The position numbers and the translations under genes were made by a program. From positions 9,905,973-9,969,972 of the forward strand of contig NC_081545.1 in the NCBI RefSeq assembly GCF_901000735.1: a DNA stretch of 64,000 nt. The letters are read 5' to 3'. Below the pieces are notes generated by a model. The model was not told the origin of the DNA, searched no databases, and saw only the letters and a list, made by a program, of their open reading frames with translations. This DNA comes from Corylus avellana. Its lineage: Eukaryota > Streptophyta > Magnoliopsida > Fagales > Betulaceae. The number at the start of each line of letters is the position of its first letter. Within the stretch, counting starts at the first letter, position 1. Below, piece by piece: positions 45,781 to 57,128 of the stretch.

Positions 45781-46093
45781 CAAGTTGAGGTTTATAGGAG
45801 GAGTATATATTTTATTTACTTTAATTTTGTCTTGTATGGCTTGTTTTGAACCCAAAGAGGTCCAAAGCTTTCCTTTGACTGCAGCTGTGGCAATAGCTTT
45901 CTCTTTTAAACATGTAAGCTGATTTTTTTCTTTTATGATCCGCTCTTGATCCCCATCTTTATTATTAAACATCCAATCCCACCTTTCACGGCGATGAAAC
46001 CCCCATATCTGCAAAACAAAAGAATAGAAATAGGAAAGATGATCAATTTAAGGTTACAAGACAAAAGAATTCACTTGAGAAAATTTAATATTT

Positions 46094-46142
<49 letters not shown>

Positions 46143-47089
46143 AATCTTACAGCATCATCAAGCTCATCTAATGAGAAACATGAACTGGGGGCTTTCTGGT
46201 TTCTTGCATTGATGTCTTTTAAGAGCTTCTTTTCCTCGGACAAAGTGTTTCTTCCATGTAGCATCCGGAAATGCAACTTCTGTATAAATTAATGTCAACA
46301 TATATATAGTGCTTGAATATATACACTAGACAAGATGAAAATAAAAAAATATCGAATAAATATATAATGTTGATCATTAATTCTTACATTCTTGTCAAGG
46401 TCTTGTAATGATGAGCATGAATTACGTGATCTTCCCCGGTATGATTGCTTTTCAGAATACAGCTTGTCTAGGGCTTGTTGCAGAAGATCATCATCAAATT
46501 CTCCCTTCTTTTGGAAAAGAAGAAAATCAGAAAACTAAAAATAAAATATATATTAATTCATTTTGGTAATTCATTAATTCTTACATTAATATCAAGCACT
46601 CGCTTTGAAGAGCATGATTTGCTAGCCCTCCCCCGGTATGCATTATTTGCAAAACACAGCTTTTCCAGAGTTAGTTTATGAAAATTCAAGTGCTTCCCCC
46701 CCCAGTCCACACTGTTTCCGAATCCATTATTATTATCTCGATAGTTAAGCCTAGAAACCAGCCGATCCTGATCAGCCTGTTGACAAAGTTCAGCAAAATA
46801 ATTAACATTCTCTTACATCATTTAACTTCTTCTTTGAATTGGAATTAAATCCAATATTTTCAAGGATTATATAAGATGGTATCTAACATACCTTTCTCTC
46901 TTTTATGTTTCTGGAGATTTCAAGCTGCTCTTGCCTCATCTTTTCCATCAGGTTTTTGGCCTCTTCGATTCTAACTTCCAAATTTGATGACCATAATTTA
47001 ACGAAATAGAATCGATGGACTTTCATGGTATTAGCATGCCCTTCTTCAACAACATTAATCCTTAGTGGCTCCTGGTTTTGTTCCTCCAT
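45489..47089 (-). CDS. Proton pump-interactor-like coiled-coil protein, six exons
   Basis: Exons (minus strand) are 47089-46892, 46776-46585, 46507-46388, 46279-46151, 46008-45820 and 45704-45489. All introns are GT-AG and phase 0. The product is 347 residues. Exon 1 carries HRFYFVKLWSSNLEVRIEEA, matching the KFYFVK.RPYDD region of plant proton pump-interactor (PPI) proteins, which bind the regulatory tail of the plasma-membrane H+-ATPase. Exons 5-6 match the later part: NQLTCLKEKAIATAAVKGKL, then KKIREDIKSLQKQLEVARHR in a predicted coiled coil. Exons 2, 3 and 4 end in similar modules (YRGRASKSCSS..LD, YRGRSRNSCSS..LD, APSSCFSLDELD). Usual PPI proteins are longer and end in a transmembrane anchor; this one stops at DEEVF before any anchor, so it would be soluble. 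Exon 3 has a tandem AG acceptor (46504 or 46507). The family match is by recognition; function is inferred. Confidence 0.75.
46099..46139. repeat. (TA)n microsatellite in intron 4 of the PPI-like gene
   Basis: About 20 uninterrupted AT units directly downstream of the exon 4 donor. Confidence 0.9.
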
Positions 47090-48162
47090 TGTTATGATTT
47101 TTCCTGATTTTCAGAGACTAGGAAAATCTAGTCAAGCCTACATTCATAATGCGTGCATAACATTTGAAAGTTACCAAATTTAACTAAATATACATAAATG
47201 AAAACAAAACAACGTACAGTCATATGTATATATATAAAATATCAAAACATGTTGGCCGGACTGTAAAAACTAATTAAGAGAATATATAGTAGAATTTCAT
47301 TACGTGAAAATGCAACCATCAACTTCATGTATTATATGCCTTCTGAAGATAAAGACACATATGCATATATACCTGATAAATTTTTACCTTAAAAAGGCAA
47401 ATATTAGAATACGTGAAAATGGTGAAAATGGAGATCGCACATATTAAACACCGATTGCATCTATATATTAAATTTCAAAACAAAAACATTAATGTTAACA
47501 TATTAATCAGATAATTAAATTTATTGTTTTATATCTGCCTAATTTTTCGAGATTTAACTTGGTATCGGATATTTATTTCAACTTAAATTTTTAAAATAAT
47601 TAATAATTACTATATTTTCTTTGTAGTGGTCGACCTAAATGTCACGCGACTATATTAACTAGATGTTAGGGGATCAGTAAAAAATAGGCACAATTACAAA
47701 ATCAACTGCTACTATACAAAGAACAAAAATGGAAATCAAACATAATTAAATAGACAAAAAGTCACTAAGGAGATAGTTAGGAATCTTAATTACCTCAAGT
47801 GAGAAGATAAACACAAACTTTGAGTTGACGTACTTATAGTTTATAATTAACAGGAACATGAACGTGATGGTGTCTCCTGCCAGAATATGCCACCCACTTC
47901 CACATAGGTATCCCTCATGCTCAAGACACTTGCACCCCACGCCAAGTACGTAAAGTTTAAACCATACCAAAATAAAAGCAAAGAAAGTCAAGTCTTCCCA
48001 ATACCTAGTCAAATATTTCTGCGTCTCTTTAATATATTTATGGGGCCTACCAAGCATTATTGGGGTTATAAATAATTTAGAATAATCATAGTCAAGAAAC
48101 TTTTTAATTTTTATTAGAAAAATTTCTTCAACCAATATTAGATTGATAATTGTCTATGTGAA
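47090..48162 (-). other. 5' region of the PPI-like gene
   Basis: On the minus strand a moderately GC-richer block at about 47780-47960 contains an open frame (ATG 48057 to 47746, 103 residues, hydrophobic segments) and a good splice-donor-like CACTTGAG|GTAATTAAG near 47798. It could be a 5' untranslated exon of the PPI-like gene or a chance frame. I recognise no domain. Confidence 0.35.
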
Positions 48163-48480
48163 AAATGAGAAACTACAGTTTACTCCTCTAAACTTTTAAT
48201 GTTTTTGCAATTATCTTCTTAAACTTTAAAAAATTCTCAATTTAGTATATCTAATTTTAAAAAGTTTGTAATATCACCCTTATTGCTAGAGGTTGGAGTT
48301 AAATCTATTAAATTACCACTTATCCCAAAAGTTTAAGCTTATAGGAAGATGTAAATTTAATCACTTAATCATTAGTTTAACAAAATGAGAGGAAGTATTG
48401 GTGAAATGTCATTTATACTCATTTACTTAAAAATTATTTAATTTTTAAATAATTAAAAATTCTAAAAAAAAAAGAAAAAA
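48163..48480. mobile_element. Diverged end of the AAATTACAGTTTAC MITE family
   Basis: GAGAAACTACAGTTTACTCC followed by AAACTTTTAATGTTTTTGCAATTA parallels the left end of the element at 29219. No inverted right end is visible, so the element is truncated or highly diverged. Confidence 0.4.
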
Positions 48481-48883
48481 TGGAACCCACGACATGGCCG
48501 TGGGTTAGCCCAGCATCAAATTTTTTTCTTTCTTCTTTTTATTTGTTTTTATTTTTAAACATGTTATTTTTGGGTATTTTGGTATCCTCCGTGGATATTT
48601 CCATTACATTTCAGTCATTTCTCTCAAGTGGATATTTCATCTTGCTTTCATAAATCCAGGATTATGGATTTCATCTCGAGGAGTATTGTTCCCAAAATGT
48701 TACATGTTATCATTGAACATACCGATATTTTGACCTTGAAAGATCTCACTCTTAAATGTATGAAAGTGAAATTCACTTCACATTTGAGTTTTAATTTCTC
48801 TAAGGATTGAGAGTCAATGTTATAAGCAATTGTGAGTATAATTTATTCATATTAAAAATAGCTATATATAGAATAACAACTCA
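48481..48883. other. Intergenic DNA before the tandem array
   Basis: No gene. Contains AACCCACGACATGGCCGTGGGTT, an 8-bp stem hairpin at about 48484-48506. Confidence 0.5.
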
Positions 48884-49690
48884 CATGGTCTGTTATGTAC
48901 ATTGTAACCATACGAACAGGGGCGGAACTACCCTTTGGCTTGGGAGGGCCTAGCCCACCCAAGCCATAGGGTGGCCAACCCCCCCCCCCCAAAAGAAAAA
49001 CATGGTCTGTTATGTACACTGTAACCACACGAACAGGGGCGGAACTACCCCTTGGCTTGGGAGGGCCTAGCCCACCCAAGCCATAGGGTGGCCAACCCCC
49101 CCCCACAAAAGAAAAACATGGTCTGTTATGTACACTGTAACCACACGAACAGGGGCGGAACTACCCCTTGGCTTGGGAGGGCCTAGCCCACCCAAGCTTG
49201 CTGGGGCCAACCCGCCCCACAAAAGAAAACATGGTCTGCACACTGTATCACACGGGTCGGGCGGAACTGGCTTCCTTGGCTTGGGAGGCTCCAGCCCACC
49301 CAGTTACAAAGGGTGGGGCCAACCCTCCCCACCCCCCCACAAAAGCATGGTCTGCTATAAACACCAACCACACCTAACAGGGCGAATTGAGGCCAGCTTT
49401 GGGAGGCCTATCTACTCATGGCTTGCTGGGTGGCCAACCCCCCCCCCCCACAAAAGAAAACAGTCCTCCAGCAATTGTAACCAATAACGGGCCCAGTATG
49501 AACTACTTTTACTTGGGAGGCGGGCCCAGCTCACCTAAGTCATAGGGTGGCCACCCCCCCACAAAGAAAACATGGTCTCAGCAGGGCCACACCGTGAATT
49601 CACACACCTAACAGGGCGAATCATTCTCCTTGGCTTGGGGCTCCAGCCCACCTGCCTGCCAGGGTGGCCAACCCCCCCCACAAAAAAAAA
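48884..49690. repeat. Seven-copy tandem array, unit about 115 bp
   Basis: Units start at 48884, 49001, 49117, 49230, 49346, 49461 and 49571 (mostly CATGGTCTG). Each has AACAGGGGCGGAACTACC, CTTGGCTTGGGAGGGC, CCACCCAAGCCATAGGG, then a poly-C run of 7-12 and an ACAAAAGAAAA tail. Copies 1-3 are nearly identical; copies 4-7 carry many indels. The GGGGCGGAACT...GGGAGGGCC...C-run pattern resembles ends of some plant transposons, so one such end may have been the founder. The frames crossing it are repeat translations. Confidence 0.92.
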
Positions 49691-50119
49691 ATTAAAAGAT
49701 CCTTTAAAAATTAACTTTTGCCCCTCCAAGAATTTTTGTTTTAAATATCCCCCGCCCCCCCCTCACCCCAAACTAAACATTCTAGTTCCTTCCCTGCACA
49801 CCAACATATCAATCATAAGTCTCTACTTCTATGATCTAAATGGATCATCATAATTGATATATTATAGTTTTATCAAATAAAATTCTCAATTTTATTACTT
49901 ATTATGGACAATAGTTTATAAGTTACAAGGTTTATAATTTAGATATTTTGTGTGATAATATCATTAACACACCTAAGCCATATTCAATATAACTTAAGGA
50001 CTACATGTGTAATGCCCCCAAAATTTGATTAACTTGGAGTTTTACGTGTAGTGTCTCCACACTAAATATATATATAATAGCTTAATCATTCTTCGAAGTA
50101 CCTTAATATTGCGACATGT
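49691..50119. other. Intergenic DNA between the tandem array and the nested LTR elements
   Basis: C-rich at 49750-49768, then AT-rich. ATGTGTAATGCCCCCAAAATTTG at 50005-50027 resembles a Gypsy LTR start (TGTAATGCCCCC) and may be the edge of another relic cut by the insertion at 50125. Confidence 0.45.
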
Positions 50120-50124
50120 GGTGT

Positions 50125-50783
50125 TGATGCAGCGTGACTTAGTGGGCTGCAGCGAATAACAATAGTAAAGAATTGATAGATATTTTTAGATCTTGATTCT
50201 ATCAAAGGATCTAAGAAATCTTCTCTAAAACGCTACATACTCTTTAGGTTTTGAAGGAAAATCAAGAAGAAACTCAACTCTGAATAATTCTTATTAAACA
50301 AACTCAAATATAATCAACAACTGCGTTTCTAGAGGCTATAAGTATGTATTTATAGGCTCCCTAACCTTAAACCTAATAAAAGTATGAATTAAAGTTGGAA
50401 ATTGTAATTTTACGAGGCCAGTCCGGACGGGAAACACTCCCGTCCGGACGGGCACTTAATAAAAGTGCATAAATTAAACATAGTGTCGTCCAACTTTCCA
50501 ATTGTCCTTTTATAGCCCATTTTGACCTAGTAAACATTAGAATTAGCCACACTTCCTGAAACATGACTTTGTAGATCTTTGAGTTAGCTTTCCAACGCTA
50601 GAAAGCTTGCTCAAATCAAAGGTATGTAGCTCTAGATATGGCATTTTTAGTAAAGGTTGGCAGACAAAAATAATGGAGGCGTCCGGACGGTCTCCGGATG
50701 AGGACTCCAGATGAGGCTCTCGGGTTTGCTCCCGTCCGGATAGGCTGTAGACAAGCTGTAAACAAGCTTGCAGATCTGCATCA
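50125..50783 (-). repeat. 3' LTR of the outer element
   Basis: 659 bp, TGATGCAG...CTGCATCA. Contains CCGTCCGGACGG-type palindromes at about 50420-50452 (GTCCGGACGGG / CCCGTCCGGAC inverted pair) and again near 50685. A purine-rich tract (AGGAGAGAA on -) adjoins it at 50784-50792. Confidence 0.85.
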
Positions 50784-51339
50784 TTCTCTCCTGGTTGGAG
50801 AGAATTCGACCTCGAATTCGGCCGGTTCTTTCCACAGTCCTTCTAATGCCCTGTCAATTCGTTCTATTCACCATTCCTCAAGATCAAGACAAGGCAACAC
50901 CCCACAATAAACGTGATGCTCTTCATCATCGACATACCTTGATGATTGTCGCGAAGGCCCCACGCACCACTTGGCAATACTTTGGGCTTGCCGTACTTTT
51001 CTCGTTCATTTTCCCTTCCACGTGCCATGAAGACAAGAATGGGTCAGCCGTTGTTTCCCTTGTGACCATATAATTTTCCTCATCCACATAAAACTCATTA
51101 TAGTCATTGTTATAAGAATTTGACAAGATTTCGTCTGCATCAAGGAAGTTAACATAACCTAATTCTTCATCACTAAAATTAGGCACTTCACTTGGAAGGT
51201 CTTCATCAACCTCTTCATAATCTGCGATGTCATATGTGGGTTCTTCATTTTCCATGGGTCATCTTCTTTGGAGTAGAGGCCACCAAACATAGGAGAAAAC
51301 CCATCTTCTTCGTACTCTTCCTCTAGGCTGGATGGCTTG
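50784..51339 (-). pseudogene. Acidic 3' part of the outer element's gag-region ORF
   Basis: Minus-strand reading (51339 down to about 50926) gives SSLEEEYEEDGFSPMFGGLY, a shift of frame near 51255, then ADYEEVDEDLPSEVPNFSDE: a strongly acidic segment like the tail seen after gag in some Gypsy proteins. Its upstream half is now on the other side of the Athila insertion (61104-61431), and the frame joins exactly when one GCTTG target copy is removed. Confidence 0.6.
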
Positions 51340-52519
51340 TGATGTACAAATTTAATTGTACTCGCAAGCGCACGAGTCGTGTGCAATAAAACGTGTGTAC
51401 AAGTGCGAGGTCGATCCACAAGGATTTGTGTTGTGTAAGTCACTTTCTATTTAAACTAACTCTATTTTAACCTAGTTCCGAATTCATGATTTTTGTCGTG
51501 CAAAATAAAACGTAAACTAAAGAAAATGATGAAATGAAATGGTAGAGAACACTAAGGTTTAAGAATTCACTTTGCCAAATCTTGACTCTATATTGTTCAT
51601 ACAATCGACAAAATATTATGCTCAAACTGTTGTTTAATGTTTTACAAATATCTAGTTTAAATCATTCAATGAATCCACCCATTTTTACAAATCACAACAA
51701 ATATTCGATTTGAAATTAAATCATCATCTGTATCCGTTTGGTTAACGAATCACAACGGATATCCGATTTCAATCAAATGATTTGATGTATCCGAAGGATG
51801 AAATACATCAAATATCCAACTCCAACACATAATAATTCATCACACTCAATTAAAAGATATGAATCAACCAATTGAATGAAAATTTACAACATTCTTATTC
51901 AAAGTCAAAATTGTATAAACAAAATACGAGAATATATGAGTTTGTCAATGACGAAGCTTCATCTTCAACCTTAGTTGAAAGATTTAGCCTCTCATGATAA
52001 CAAAAACAATAAACAATTGAATTGACATCATGAAAAAAATTAAACTTACGATGGAAAACGAAGCGAAAGCTCCCCCACAACAATACATCGTATTTTAGCT
52101 TAAAACGGCGCCTCCCAATGTGTGGTTACAAGATAAAAAGTTGTATAAATAATAAAAAAAAACTAGGGTTCAACGTTGCCAGGTCAGCGTGAGTGTGCTC
52201 GATCGCACCCACGATGCACTTGAGCATACTCGGCTTTCCAAGGCTCCTACGGCGCAGCACTTAAGCGATGTGTGCTAGGGTTGACGTGGTCGTGCGCTTG
52301 AGCGTGCCATGCATGGGCTCGAGCGCAGGTGCGCTCGATCGTACTTCTAGGGATCTTCAATTCTTTTGCTTATTTCCACCCTTAAACCGCAATTTTCTCT
52401 TAATGACCTGCAAGACACCAAAACACCAAAACAAACAAAAAAAATCAGAAATTAACTCAGCTAAGAGCTTAACAAACATAAGTTAAGGGGCCCAAATATT
52501 CAATATTTGGCACTCATCA
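51340..52519 (-). repeat. 3' LTR of the Athila element
   Basis: 1,180 bp. Near 52185-52350 it has repeated CTCGATCGCACC / GCTCGAGCG / TTGAGCGTGC phrases. Confidence 0.93.
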
Positions 52520-52535
52520 AATACCCCCAAATTTA
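52520..52535 (-). other. Athila polypurine tract
   Basis: On the minus strand AAATTTGGGGGTATT directly precedes the 3' LTR. Confidence 0.75.
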
Positions 52536-53263
52536 CATTTTGTTAGTCCCTTAGCAAAATAAAATGAAAACAAGAAACATAAGTCCGCTTTTGTGGGTGA
52601 AACGATTGCATTTAGCATATGCAACAAGCCTTTTAAACCCCTAAGCATCCCTAGAGGACGAGTGAAGTCTTGTGAGGGTTTAACAATAATGATACCCGCA
52701 AACATTTATGCATTATGTTATTTGACAAACAAGAACTTCCACACAAACACATGGTTTTTAACATCATGAGTAAGTTTATCACAGTGAACACCACAATCAC
52801 ATCAAGACAACCACAAATCATTCACCTCAAAGATGAAAATTTGAGACAACACATGTTCCAATAAGTGCAATGTGAGACTAATATATGATCATGAGGCTTC
52901 AATTTATTCTCAAACTTGGGTGCACCTTAAAAGTGACAAGAATTCGCTTAGATGAAACAACCAAGGATTAATTTTTTAATTTTTTAATTTTTTTTTTTGT
53001 TTTTGTAGGCTGTGCAATGCTTAGTTTTCTTAAGCTTTCTAATTGACTTATGTAACAAGTGTTGGGTCAGAGACTCCCAAACCAAATGGTTTTAAGGCAC
53101 TAGATATAGAAATATCCCTAAGGGATTAATTACTTAAGTCAACTAGGCTACAAAGCCAAACTAGCCATACAACCAACCAAATTAGATTTTTTATCTTTTT
53201 ACGTGAACACTCAATGCTTAGTGAGACATGAGGTCCGGTTACTCAATGGAAAGCTCAAACTGA

Positions 53264-53318
<55 letters not shown>

Positions 53319-53889
53319 ATTATTTTATTTTTATTCAAGCCAAGGTTTCATTACACTTCATCCTACCAATCTCTAGATACACCCTAATCAATTCAAATCG
53401 TATACCTCACTGATTCTATGCTAGTGTGCTCGTGGTGATAAACTCAACATGTGAAATCTCTCTAATCCAACAATGAGTCAAAAGACTCAGATTCCTAATG
53501 ACATGCTGTATTCAAAATGCTAAACAGACCAATGACATGCAAACCACAGAATATGTGTTACCCTTGCTTAATCAATAACACAGCAATTTTTTTTTTTTTA
53601 GACAAAACAACAAGAATAATTAAGAAAAAGATAGAGAAATGTCTACCCCACCCCCAAACTAAAATGACACATTGTCCCCAATGGGTCGAAAGATACAATA
53701 CCAGATGAGCTGCGGAAGTCAGGTGTAACGTAGGAGAACGCTCCCCCAAACTTGAATGGCAGACACTTGCCCTAAAAAACACAACTGAAACAAACAAACA
53801 AGATAAAATGGTGAGGAAAAGAATGAGGGTTGCCTCCCACAAGCGCTAAGTTTTAAATCTTCAGCAAGACTCTCCAAAAAAGACAACAA
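52536..53889 (-). other. Athila 3' internal non-coding region
   Basis: About 1.35 kb between the integrase stop and the purine tract. Athila elements often carry an env-like ORF here; I find only short frames. An (ATT)n microsatellite occupies about 53268-53320. Confidence 0.7.
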
Positions 53890-55221
53890 TTACTCAGAAT
53901 AACTCGTATCTTCCAACAATGTCATCTCAATCTCCTTACTCCTCAACTCCAGGAATGGTTTTAATCTCTGTCCATTCACTTTGAAGGTGTTACCATTCTT
54001 TGGATCCTCAATCTCGATGGCCCCATGAGGAAAAACTGACCGAATGATAAATGGGCCTGTCCACCGAGATTTCAACTTGCCTGAGAAAAGATGCAGCCGT
54101 GAATTGTAAAGAAGGACTTTCTCCCTAGGCTCAAAAGATTGTCTCAAAATGCTCTGGTCGTGAGCCTTTTTCATCTGTGCCTTGTACAACTGCACAGAAT
54201 CATAAGTATCATTCCTTAACTCCTTCAATTCATTGAGTTGGAGCTTCCTTTGTGAGCCAGCCTTCAAAAGATTGAAGTTCAGCTGCTTGACGGCCCAATA
54301 TGCTCTATGCTCCAACTCCACAGGAAGATGGCATGCTTTCCCGTACACAAGCCGATAGCGTGACATCCCAATCGGGGTCTTGAAAGCTATCCTATATGTC
54401 CACAGTGCATCACGCAATCGCAGAGACAAATCTTTTCTATTGGGGTTTACCGTCTTTTCCAAAATATGCTTGATTTCTCGATTGGAAACTTCAACCTGTC
54501 CACTCGTTTGTGGGTGATACGAGGTGGAAACCTTATGTGTGATGAAATACTTCTTCATCAACTGCTCAAAAATCCGATTGCAAAAATGCTTACCTCCATC
54601 ACTTATAATTACTCGAGGCGTACCAAAACGAGCAAAGATAGTGTCTCTAAAAAAGTGGTCATTGGTCTTGAATGCAACTGCCTGCACCCATTTGGACACA
54701 TAGTCCACAACAACCAAGATGTACAGATAGCCAAAGGAGTTCGGGAAAGGCCCCATGAAATCGATGCCCCATACGTCAAAAATATTAACAATCAAAATGG
54801 AACTGAGGGGCATCATATTCCTCCTAGAGATACTCCCTAGCTTCTGACAATGCTCACAAGATGTACAATAAGCATGGATGTCTCTGAAAAGGGTAGGCCA
54901 ATAGAATCCACATTGCAAAATCTTAGAAGTGGTCTTGTTAGCATTGAAATGGCCTACACAAGCATGATCATGACAAAAGGAGATGACATTGGATTGGTCA
55001 TGCTCAGGTATACACCTCCTAATGATCTGATAGGAACAATACTTGAACAGGTAAGGATCGTCCCAGAAAAAGTGCTTCACCATGGACAAAAATCTGGACC
55101 TATCTTGTTGCCCCCACTGTTGAGGCAGTTGGTCGGTGACGAGATAGTTCACTATGTCAATAAACCATGGTGCGGGCTCATGAGCAATGTGGATCAATTG
55201 CTCATAAAGGAAAGTCTCCAA
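53890..55221 (-). CDS. Athila integrase domain, open frame of 443 codons
   Basis: This is the longest uninterrupted coding stretch in the window. Domains in order: an N-terminal zinc-binding region ([14 protein letters not shown] ... CTSCEHCQ, about residues 85-125), then the integrase core with GIDFMGPFP (first Asp), [10 protein letters not shown] (second Asp) and [16 protein letters not shown] (Glu), then a C-terminal region with [20 protein letters not shown]. All three catalytic acids are present. It is normally the C-terminal part of Pol and inserts the cDNA into chromosomes in the nucleus. The apparent start is not a true initiator: the frame follows a stop at the RNase H junction, so no complete Pol can be made without suppression. 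Confidence 0.9.
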   Translation of the reverse strand: METFLYEQLIHIAHEPAPWFIDIVNYLVTDQLPQQWGQQDRSRFLSMVKHFFWDDPYLFKYCSYQIIRRCIPEHDQSNVISFCHDHACVGHFNANKTTSKILQCGFYWPTLFRDIHAYCTSCEHCQKLGSISRRNMMPLSSILIVNIFDVWGIDFMGPFPNSFGYLYILVVVDYVSKWVQAVAFKTNDHFFRDTIFARFGTPRVIISDGGKHFCNRIFEQLMKKYFITHKVSTSYHPQTSGQVEVSNREIKHILEKTVNPNRKDLSLRLRDALWTYRIAFKTPIGMSRYRLVYGKACHLPVELEHRAYWAVKQLNFNLLKAGSQRKLQLNELKELRNDTYDSVQLYKAQMKKAHDQSILRQSFEPREKVLLYNSRLHLFSGKLKSRWTGPFIIRSVFPHGAIEIEDPKNGNTFKVNGQRLKPFLELRSKEIEMTLLEDTSYSE

Positions 55222-55224
55222 AAT

Positions 55225-56643
55225 GGGGCTGCGTCCTCAGTGTAATCCATAGTCAATCTAGACAAATGATCCGCCACCACATTTTTGGAACCCTTCTTGT
55301 CCTGAATTTCTATGTTGAACTCCTGAAGTAGCAAAATCCATCGGATCAGATGAGATTTAGCAACTTTTTTGGAAAAAGATACTTCAATGCTACGTGAACC
55401 GAAAAGATGATGACTTTAGATGCTAGCAAATAGGATCTAAGCTTGTCTAGCGCAAAAATGACTGTCAACAACTCCTTCTCCATGGAGTAATTGAGTTGTG
55501 CGTCGTTCAGAGTCCTGCTCGTATAGTAAATGACATGGGGGAGTCTATCAACACGCTACCCCAAAACAGCTCTGACTACATAATTCGATGCATTACCACA
55601 CATTATCTCAAATGGTACACCCCAATTGGGTGGCTGAATAATGGGTGTGGACGTCAGAATTCTCTTCAACTCCCCAAATGCTATCTTGCAGTCCTCATCA
55701 AATACAAATGGGGCATCCTTCACCAACAATTTGCACAAGGGCCTAGCGATCCTGCTAAAGTCCTGGATGAATCGCCTATAAAATTTTGCATGGCCCAGAA
55801 AAGAACGAACCTCATTCACCATACATGGGGGTGGAAGGTTGGAAATCAGATCTACCTTTGTTTTGTCAACCTCAATCCCCCAAAAAGATATGACGTGCCT
55901 CAGTACAATGCCTTACTTCAACATGAAATGGCACTTCTCCCAATTGAGCACCAGATTCTTCTCCTTGCACCGCACTAAGACCATGGTGAGCGGTGCAAGC
56001 ACTCCTCAAACGATGAACCGAACACAGAGAAGTCATCCATGAAAACCTCAAGGAAACGTTCTACCAAGTCAAAAAAAATACTGATCATGCACCGCTAAAA
56101 AGTAACAAGTGCATTGCATAACCCAAAGGGCATGCAACGGTAGGCGAACATCCCAAAAGGGCAAGTAAACATCGTCTTCTCCTGATCTTCGGGGTCCACA
56201 GGGACTTGGTTGTATCCAGAATAACCATCCTAGAAGCAACAGTATGCGTGCCTAGCCAAACGTTCTACCATCTGATCAATGAATGGGAGTGGAAAATGAT
56301 CCTTCCTGGTGGCTGTATTTAGCTTGTGGTAATCTATGCAAACTCTCCATCCTGATTGAATACGAGTTGGGACCAACTCGTCATCCTTGTTCTTTACTAT
56401 CGTCAATCTAGCCTGCTTTGGCATGACATGAATAGGGTCTACCCACTTGCTATCCAAGATTGGATAAATGATCCCTGCATCTAACAACTTAATCACTTCA
56501 GTCCTCACAACCTCTTGCATTGCTGGGTTTAGCCTTCTCTATAGCTCCCTTGATGGCTTGGCATTCTCCTCTAAATGTATCTTGTGCATCACCACCAATG
56601 GATTAATCCCCTTGATATCCTCAATGGTCCAACTGATAGCTTC
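55225..56643 (-). pseudogene. Athila reverse transcriptase and RNase H, interrupted
   Basis: From the upstream end: EVIKLLDAGIIYPILDSKWV and IQSGWRVCIDYHKLNTATRK (56300-56500), a TAG where DGYSGYNQ should be preceded by Leu (just below 56230), then MPFGLCNA (about 56130), VFMDDFSVFG with both catalytic Asp (56021-56049), and VRSFLGHAKFYRRFIQDFSR (55760-55815). RNase H-like sequence TSRTLNDAQLNYSMEKELL follows near 55470-55530. At least three stops or shifts break it. Confidence 0.85.
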
Positions 56644-56649
56644 CTTGTG

Positions 56650-57063
56650 CTATTTTAAAACCTCTAGCAATTTTTCCTCTTGAGCATCGACCAAATCCAA
56701 AGCAATAATCACAGGCAAAGAATCTGCTGGACCTAGGAACTTATACTTAAGGTTATCCGGTAGAGGCTTAAGTTCCTTTTTGGGGGGATTAGATACTGCT
56801 ATCTCCTCCTTCTCATTGCTCGCCAAAAGAGCAGTCTCCAAAAACACATTTGCTTGCTCCAGCAACTTATCTAAGTCTAAATCCTCTCCAAATTGAGCAA
56901 AGCATGCCTCCAGGGGGTCCCCAATGCTTGATTCATCCACTGTCTCATCCATAATCTCCTTTATCAAGCATACATTTCTCACTTCATCATATTCCAATGG
57001 TTGTTTGCTAATATCGAAGATATTCAGCTCCACTGTCATATTTTCGAAGTAAATCTTCATCAC
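56650..57063 (-). pseudogene. Athila pol linker between protease and reverse transcriptase
   Basis: An open acidic stretch ending DNLKYKFLGPADSLPVIIAL, the conserved 'LKY.FLG....PVIIS..L' lead-in to the reverse transcriptase of Athila/Tat elements. It follows from the protease part after a stop near 57127. Confidence 0.75.
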
Positions 57064-57128
57064 CCTGTCCTACAATTAATCAGGGTGTTATCCGTAGCCA
57101 AGAATGGTCGCACTAGAATCACCGGTAT

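Noticed and set aside
47746..48057. A 103-residue minus-strand frame as a membrane protein
   Set aside because: The hydrophobic stretches come from AT-rich sequence, there is no family match, and a splice donor inside it suggests a 5' untranslated exon at most.
48852..49853. Several Gly/Pro-rich open frames on both strands
   Set aside because: They all read through the 115-bp tandem array and its poly-C runs. None has a start context, splice pattern or domain.
54466..55245. Plus-strand open frames opposite the Athila integrase
   Set aside because: They are antisense shadows of the integrase frame, which has the clear domain signatures.
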